Shown one piece after another: positions 33,623 to 37,906 of a stretch of DNA of 37,906 bases (the first letter of the stretch is position 1; each line of letters begins with the position of its first letter). Source of the stretch: Flavobacterium degerlachei (GTDB lineage Bacteria > Bacteroidota > Bacteroidia > Flavobacteriales > Flavobacteriaceae); NCBI RefSeq assembly GCF_900106645.1, contig NZ_FNMV01000020.1, positions 1-37,906 on the forward strand, in the 5' to 3' direction. The notes beneath the pieces are model-generated. The model was not told the origin of the DNA and ran no database searches. It was given only the letters and a program-made list of their open reading frames with translations. A program made the translations under genes and the position numbers.

Positions 33623-35368
33623 ATGAAAAAAAGTACAATAGCACTTTTGCTGATGAGCTCCATGCTTTCTTTTGGGCAAGGTTTTTTACACAGCAAAGGC
33701 CACAATATAGTAGATGGAAATCAAAACAATATAATATTAAGAGGTCTGGGACTTGGTGGCTGGATGGTTCAAGAAGGCTATATGCTTAAGACCGATAAAT
33801 TTGCGGGACCTCAATATGTTATCAAACAAAAAATCAGCGATTTAATTGGAGAAAAGGCTACTGAAGATTTCTATAAAGCTTATAAAGAAAATGGAATAAC
33901 GAAGAGAGACATCGATTCACTAGCTGCTTGGGGATTTAATTCTGTTCGATTACCCATGCATTATAACTTATATACTTTGCCTATTGAGGAGGAGAAAGTG
34001 GCAGAGGAAAATACCTGGCTTGAAGAGGGTTTTAAAATGACCGATGATTTGTTGAAATGGTGTGAAGCTAATAAACTGTATCTAATTTTAGACCTTCATG
34101 CTGCTCCGGGAGGTCAAGGGAAAGATGCCAATATATCCGATTATGATACTTCAAAACCTTCCTTATGGGAAAGTGAAGCCAATCAAAATAAAATGATTGC
34201 CTTATGGCGAAAATTGGCTGAACGTTATAAAGATAGTCCATGGATTGGCGGTTATGATATTATAAATGAACCCAATTGGAATTTTACGGGAACAAATAAT
34301 AATGGATGTGATGAGTCTTTAAATGCGCCATTAAGAGCACTTCAGGTCGCCGTTACAAAGGCAATACGAGAAGTAGATAGTAACCATTTAATTTTCATTG
34401 AAGGCAATTGCTGGGGGAATAATTACAATGGAATATTTCCGCTTTGGGATGATAACATGGCGTTAAGTTTTCATAAGTATTGGAACTACAACGATAAAAA
34501 TTCAATACAGAAAATGCTGGATTATCGAACGCAATATAATGTTCCAATATGGCTAGGTGAAAGTGGTGAAAATTCTAATGTGTGGTTCAAAGACGCTATT
34601 TCATTAGTAGAATCACATAACATCGGATGGGCTTTTTGGCCAATGAAAAAAGTAGATAACATAGCAGGAGTTACATCCGTAAATAAGAATTCTGATTATG
34701 AGGTTTTACTCCAATATTGGAAAAATGGTGGTGTTGAACCTACTTCAGCCTTTGCTACAAAGACATTGATGCAATTGGTAGAAAATTATAAAATGGAGAA
34801 TGTTACTGTTAAGCCTGATGTTATTGACGCAATGTTCAGACAGGTTCAAACAAATGAAACTAAAGCTTTCAAAAAACATACTTTGCCTGGGAAAATCTTT
34901 GCTACAGAATATGATTTGGGAACTAATGGCTATGCTTATTCTGATTCTGATTATGTTAATTATCGAATAGAAACTGGAAATTTTGAAGAGTGGAACAAAG
35001 GAAAAGTAATGCGAAATGATGGCGTAGATATTTTGCCTTGTAATGATAAAGTTTCAAATGGATTTCAGGTTTCGTTTATAGAAAATGGTGAATGGTTGCA
35101 ATTCACTGTAGATTCAAAACTTAAACAGAGTTATGATGTTGCTATTCGTTATTCAAGCACACAGGCAGGTGGTAAACTACATTTTGAAACTGAAAAAGGG
35201 GAAAAATCATCAATCCTGATACTTCCAGTTACGGGTTCAGATACAGTATGGAAAACAATCGTTTTGTCTAATGTAGAATTGAATAAAGGATTAAATAAAA
35301 TCAAATTAATTTTTGAAACGGGAGGTTTTAATCTAAACTATTTTGAATTTATAAAGCCGTTAAAGTAA
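33623..35368 (+). CDS. Glycoside hydrolase family 5 with C-terminal CBM6-like module
   Basis: Secreted or periplasmic GH5 cellulase-fold enzyme of 581 residues, signal peptide MKKSTIALLLMSSMLSFGQG. The barrel (about 25-390) begins ILRGLGLGGWMVQEGYML. It includes FNSVRLPMHY, DLHAAPGGQG, acid/base E216 in YDIINEPNW and nucleophile E313 in WLGESGEN. The opening resembles exo-beta-1,3-glucanase-type GH5 proteins, so a beta-glucan substrate is likely, though the subfamily cannot be fixed by eye. The C-terminal part (about 430-581) looks like CBM6: IFATEYDLGTNGYAY, NGEWLQFTVD, YDVAIRYSS and a final FNLNYFEF. No T9SS sorting domain is present. It follows the second GH30 by 25 bp. Confidence 0.86.
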   Translation: MKKSTIALLLMSSMLSFGQGFLHSKGHNIVDGNQNNIILRGLGLGGWMVQEGYMLKTDKFAGPQYVIKQKISDLIGEKATEDFYKAYKENGITKRDIDSLAAWGFNSVRLPMHYNLYTLPIEEEKVAEENTWLEEGFKMTDDLLKWCEANKLYLILDLHAAPGGQGKDANISDYDTSKPSLWESEANQNKMIALWRKLAERYKDSPWIGGYDIINEPNWNFTGTNNNGCDESLNAPLRALQVAVTKAIREVDSNHLIFIEGNCWGNNYNGIFPLWDDNMALSFHKYWNYNDKNSIQKMLDYRTQYNVPIWLGESGENSNVWFKDAISLVESHNIGWAFWPMKKVDNIAGVTSVNKNSDYEVLLQYWKNGGVEPTSAFATKTLMQLVENYKMENVTVKPDVIDAMFRQVQTNETKAFKKHTLPGKIFATEYDLGTNGYAYSDSDYVNYRIETGNFEEWNKGKVMRNDGVDILPCNDKVSNGFQVSFIENGEWLQFTVDSKLKQSYDVAIRYSSTQAGGKLHFETEKGEKSSILILPVTGSDTVWKTIVLSNVELNKGLNKIKLIFETGGFNLNYFEFIKPLK

Positions 35369-35537
35369 ATTTTTACTTTCAGCAAAGAAAATATTTTAAG
35401 TAAAAATATTTACAATGAAAAAGTACCAGTGTGAAAATTAATATTAAATACAAAAATAAATGTCTTTCTACTGTATTGCAAAATGGTTCTGTATGAGGTC
35501 GCATTAGGTAAGATAAAAAAAGATAAAATTTCACGAT

Positions 35538-37760
35538 ATGAAAAGAATAGTAACAGTTGGTTTTTTAATGATGTCTTTCTTTGCTTTTTCACAGCAAAAT
35601 AAGATAGATCAAAAAGTAAATGCTTTACTCAAGAAAATGACCATTGAAGAAAAAATAGGACAACTCAATCAATATACAGGGGACAATCAAGCGACTGGGC
35701 CTATAACAATCAATCCCAATAAGGAAACAGAAATTAAACAGGGCTTAATTGGTTCGATGTTGAATGTTTTAGGAACTAAATATACCAGACAATATCAGGA
35801 ATTGGCGATGCAATCACGACTTAAAATTCCTTTATTATTTGGTCAAGATGTCGTTCATGGATATAAAACTACGTTTCCAATTCCTTTGGCAGAAGCCGCC
35901 AGTTGGGATTTAGAAGCCATGGAGCTTTCAGCAAGAATTGCTGCTGTTGAAGCTTCGGCAAGTGGAATTCACTGGACATTTGCTCCCATGGTTGATATTT
36001 CACGTGACCCTCGATGGGGTAGAGTAATGGAAGGAGCAGGCGAAGACACTTATTTGGGGTCGAAAATAGCATATGCTAGAGTAAAAGGTTTTCAAGGTAT
36101 GCTTGGTGATGTCAATTCAGTAATGGCCTGTGTGAAACATTTCGCTGCTTATGGTGCCGCTGTGGGAGGAAGAGATTATAACTCAGTTGATATGAGTGAA
36201 AGAATGCTTTGGGAAACGTATCTACCACCTTTTAAATCGGCCTTGGATGCTGGGGCAGCAACATTTATGAATTCGTTTAATGACTTAAACGGAATTCCAG
36301 CTACAGCAAATAAATATTTGCAAAGAGATATTTTAAAAGGAAAATGGAATTTTCAAGGTTTTGTCGTTTCAGACTGGGGTTCTATTGGTGAAATGGTCGC
36401 TCATGGTTATGTCAAAGACAATAAGGAAGCAGCATTAGCAGCAATAACTGCGGGAAGCGATATGGATATGGAAAGTAACGCCTATCGCTATCATTTGGCT
36501 GAATTAGTAAAAGAAAACAAAGTGCCGATCGCTTTAATTGATGATGCCGTAAAGAGAATTTTGCGTAAAAAATTTAAATTGGGTTTGTTTGACGATCCTT
36601 ATAAATATTGTGATCCAGAAAGAGAACAAGCTGCTTTAAATAATCCAGAACACAGAAAGGCTGCTAGAGAAATTGCCGCAAAAAGTATCGTTTTGTTAAA
36701 GAATGAAAACACTATTTTACCTCTTTCAAAAGAAATCAAAACGGTTGCATTTATAGGTCCAATGGTGAAAGAGCATAAAGAGAATATGGGTTTTTGGGCT
36801 GTTGAATTGCCAGGCCTTGATTATGAAAAACAAGTTGTTTCTCAATGGGAAGGTTTAAAAAATAAAGTGGGGAGCAATACTAAGTTACTTTATGCAAAAG
36901 GTTGTGAGACTACAGGAGATAGTAAAGAAGGTTTTGCAGAAGCGATCGCTATAGCTAATCAAGCTGATGTTGTGATTTTGAGTATTGGTGAAAACTGGAA
37001 TATGAGTGGAGAGGCCAAAAGCCGTAGCAATATCCATTTGCCAGGAGTTCAAGAAGAATTGGTTAAAGCGATTCAGGCTACTGGGAAGCCTGTTGTAGTT
37101 TTAATTAACGCAGGAAGACCGCTTGTTTTTAATGAAATCGCAAATACAGTTCCTGCAATTTTATATACATGGTGGTTAGGTACGGAAGCAGGAAATGCTA
37201 TTGCCGATGTATTATTTGGAGACTACAATCCTTCAGGGAAATTACCAATGACTTTCCCAAGAGAAGAAGGGCAGATTCCCGTTTATTATAATCATTTTAG
37301 TACTGGAAGACCAGCGCCGGATGAAAATGCGACAAACTATGTTTCGGCTTATATCGATTTAAAGAATAGCCCTAGATTCACTTTTGGACATGGGTTGAGT
37401 TATACTACTTTTGATTACTCTGAATTGAAGTTATCTAAAAGTAAAATAAAAAGTAATGAGAAAATAGAGGTTTCTGTAGCTATAACAAATACGGGAAAAT
37501 ATGAGGGTACTGAAATAGTACAATTGTATTTACGGGATAAAGTGGGTTCAATAATAAGGCCGATAATTGAATTAAAGGATTTTCAAAAAGTGCATTTGAA
37601 AGTAGGTGAAACAAAAACGATTCAATTTATAATAGACAACCAAAAATTATCTTTTTATAATAACAAACTTGAATTTGGCTCAGAACCTGGAGATTTTGAT
37701 TTGATGATTGGTTCATCCTCATCTGATATTAGATTGAAAGATTCTTTTGAACTGTTATAA
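35538..37760 (+). CDS. Glycoside hydrolase family 3 beta-glucosidase (BglX type)
   Basis: Periplasmic beta-glucosidase of 740 residues, a normal BglX-type length, expected to release glucose from imported oligosaccharides. The signal peptide ends at FAFSQQ. The N-terminal GH3 domain (about 30-345) contains WTFAPMVDISRDPRWGRVMEG-like sequence, VKHFAAYGAA, GGRDYNSVDMSER and the nucleophile D279 in FVVSDWGSIGEM. The C-terminal GH3 domain (about 375-610) includes KSIVLLKNEN and LSIGENWNMSGEAKSRS. A fibronectin-III-like domain (about 655-728) has FGHGLSYTTFDYS before it. It is separated from the GH5 by 169 bp without a clear terminator, so it may have its own promoter. It is the last complete gene of the PUL in the window. 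Confidence 0.94.
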   Translation: MKRIVTVGFLMMSFFAFSQQNKIDQKVNALLKKMTIEEKIGQLNQYTGDNQATGPITINPNKETEIKQGLIGSMLNVLGTKYTRQYQELAMQSRLKIPLLFGQDVVHGYKTTFPIPLAEAASWDLEAMELSARIAAVEASASGIHWTFAPMVDISRDPRWGRVMEGAGEDTYLGSKIAYARVKGFQGMLGDVNSVMACVKHFAAYGAAVGGRDYNSVDMSERMLWETYLPPFKSALDAGAATFMNSFNDLNGIPATANKYLQRDILKGKWNFQGFVVSDWGSIGEMVAHGYVKDNKEAALAAITAGSDMDMESNAYRYHLAELVKENKVPIALIDDAVKRILRKKFKLGLFDDPYKYCDPEREQAALNNPEHRKAAREIAAKSIVLLKNENTILPLSKEIKTVAFIGPMVKEHKENMGFWAVELPGLDYEKQVVSQWEGLKNKVGSNTKLLYAKGCETTGDSKEGFAEAIAIANQADVVILSIGENWNMSGEAKSRSNIHLPGVQEELVKAIQATGKPVVVLINAGRPLVFNEIANTVPAILYTWWLGTEAGNAIADVLFGDYNPSGKLPMTFPREEGQIPVYYNHFSTGRPAPDENATNYVSAYIDLKNSPRFTFGHGLSYTTFDYSELKLSKSKIKSNEKIEVSVAITNTGKYEGTEIVQLYLRDKVGSIIRPIIELKDFQKVHLKVGETKTIQFIIDNQKLSFYNNKLEFGSEPGDFDLMIGSSSSDIRLKDSFELL

Positions 37761-37792
37761 AAGTAAATTCGTAATCTTATTAAGTTAGCTCC

Positions 37793-37906
37793 CTAAAGAT
37801 AGATATTATTTTGGATCAAGTTCAAAAGTTGGGGATTAAGCAAAAAGATTAGATAATCTAAACAAGAAGAAATCAATTTTTCTAACGCCTCTAAATTGCG
37901 ATCTAA
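37793..37906 (-). CDS. Possible 3' end of an unidentified gene, cut by the window edge
   Basis: One minus-strand frame is open from the right edge for 37 codons and ends with TAG at 37793-37795. The product is Leu/Ile/Asn-rich (for example LEALEKLISSCLDYL). I do not recognise a family, and an open frame of this length can occur by chance in AT-rich DNA. If real, it converges on the GH3 gene 32 bp away. Confidence 0.2.
   Translation of the reverse strand, partial: LDRNLEALEKLISSCLDYLIFLLNPQLLNLIQNNIYL

Noticed and set aside
35362..35411. Two AT-only hairpins after the GH5 gene (35362-35379 and 35389-35411) as a terminator
   Set aside because: Stems are short and made almost only of A and T, one overlaps the stop codon, and no T-run follows either.

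Overview
The window is chromosomal DNA from a member of the Bacteroidota, most probably Flavobacterium or a close relative in the Flavobacteriaceae. The evidence is low GC content, absence of Shine-Dalgarno sequences, type IX secretion (T9SS) genes, the gliding lipoprotein GldJ, a SusC/SusD pair and a conserved core block gldJ / porU-porV / cdd / pdhA-pdhC. Genes are densely packed and opposing transcription units are separated by strong bidirectional hairpin terminators.

Region 1 (1-7954) is a three-gene surface module on the plus strand. It holds a 1601-residue secreted protein with twelve ~80-residue SprB-type repeats and a type B T9SS sorting domain, a PorP/SprF outer-membrane partner, and a PorE-like TPR / beta-propeller / OmpA protein. 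The repeat gene carries a recent higher-order 720-bp duplication. Region 2 (8002-9938) has a divergent pair, the tRNA hydroxylase miaE (-) and a GT-B glycosyltransferase (+).

Region 3 (10018-21684) is housekeeping plus gliding/secretion core. The minus-strand genes, in transcription order, are porU and porV (T9SS sortase and shuttle), a terminator, cdd, then pdhA-pdhC (pyruvate dehydrogenase E1 alpha and E2). Divergent from porU is gldJ, followed by a terminator and murF.

Region 4 (21749-37760) is a polysaccharide utilisation locus (PUL). A one-protein membrane-spanning regulator (beta-propeller, Y_Y_Y, one membrane helix, coiled coil, LuxR-type helix-turn-helix, no kinase) faces a plus-strand series: susC, susD, a PKD-containing surface glycan-binding lipoprotein, two different GH30 enzymes, a GH5 with a CBM6-like domain, and a GH3 beta-glucosidase. 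The enzyme set suggests a beta-glucan, probably with beta-1,6 linkages (pustulan-like, fungal/yeast glucan or branched laminarin). Glycan would be bound by the SGBP/SusD, imported by SusC and cut to glucose by the GH3. The 337-bp gap between regulator and susC holds two identical 17-bp direct repeats 33 bp apart, the best candidate for a new regulatory site in the window.

No tRNA, rRNA, CRISPR array, insertion sequence or phage gene was recognised. The last ~110 bases may hold the 3' end of a further minus-strand gene.
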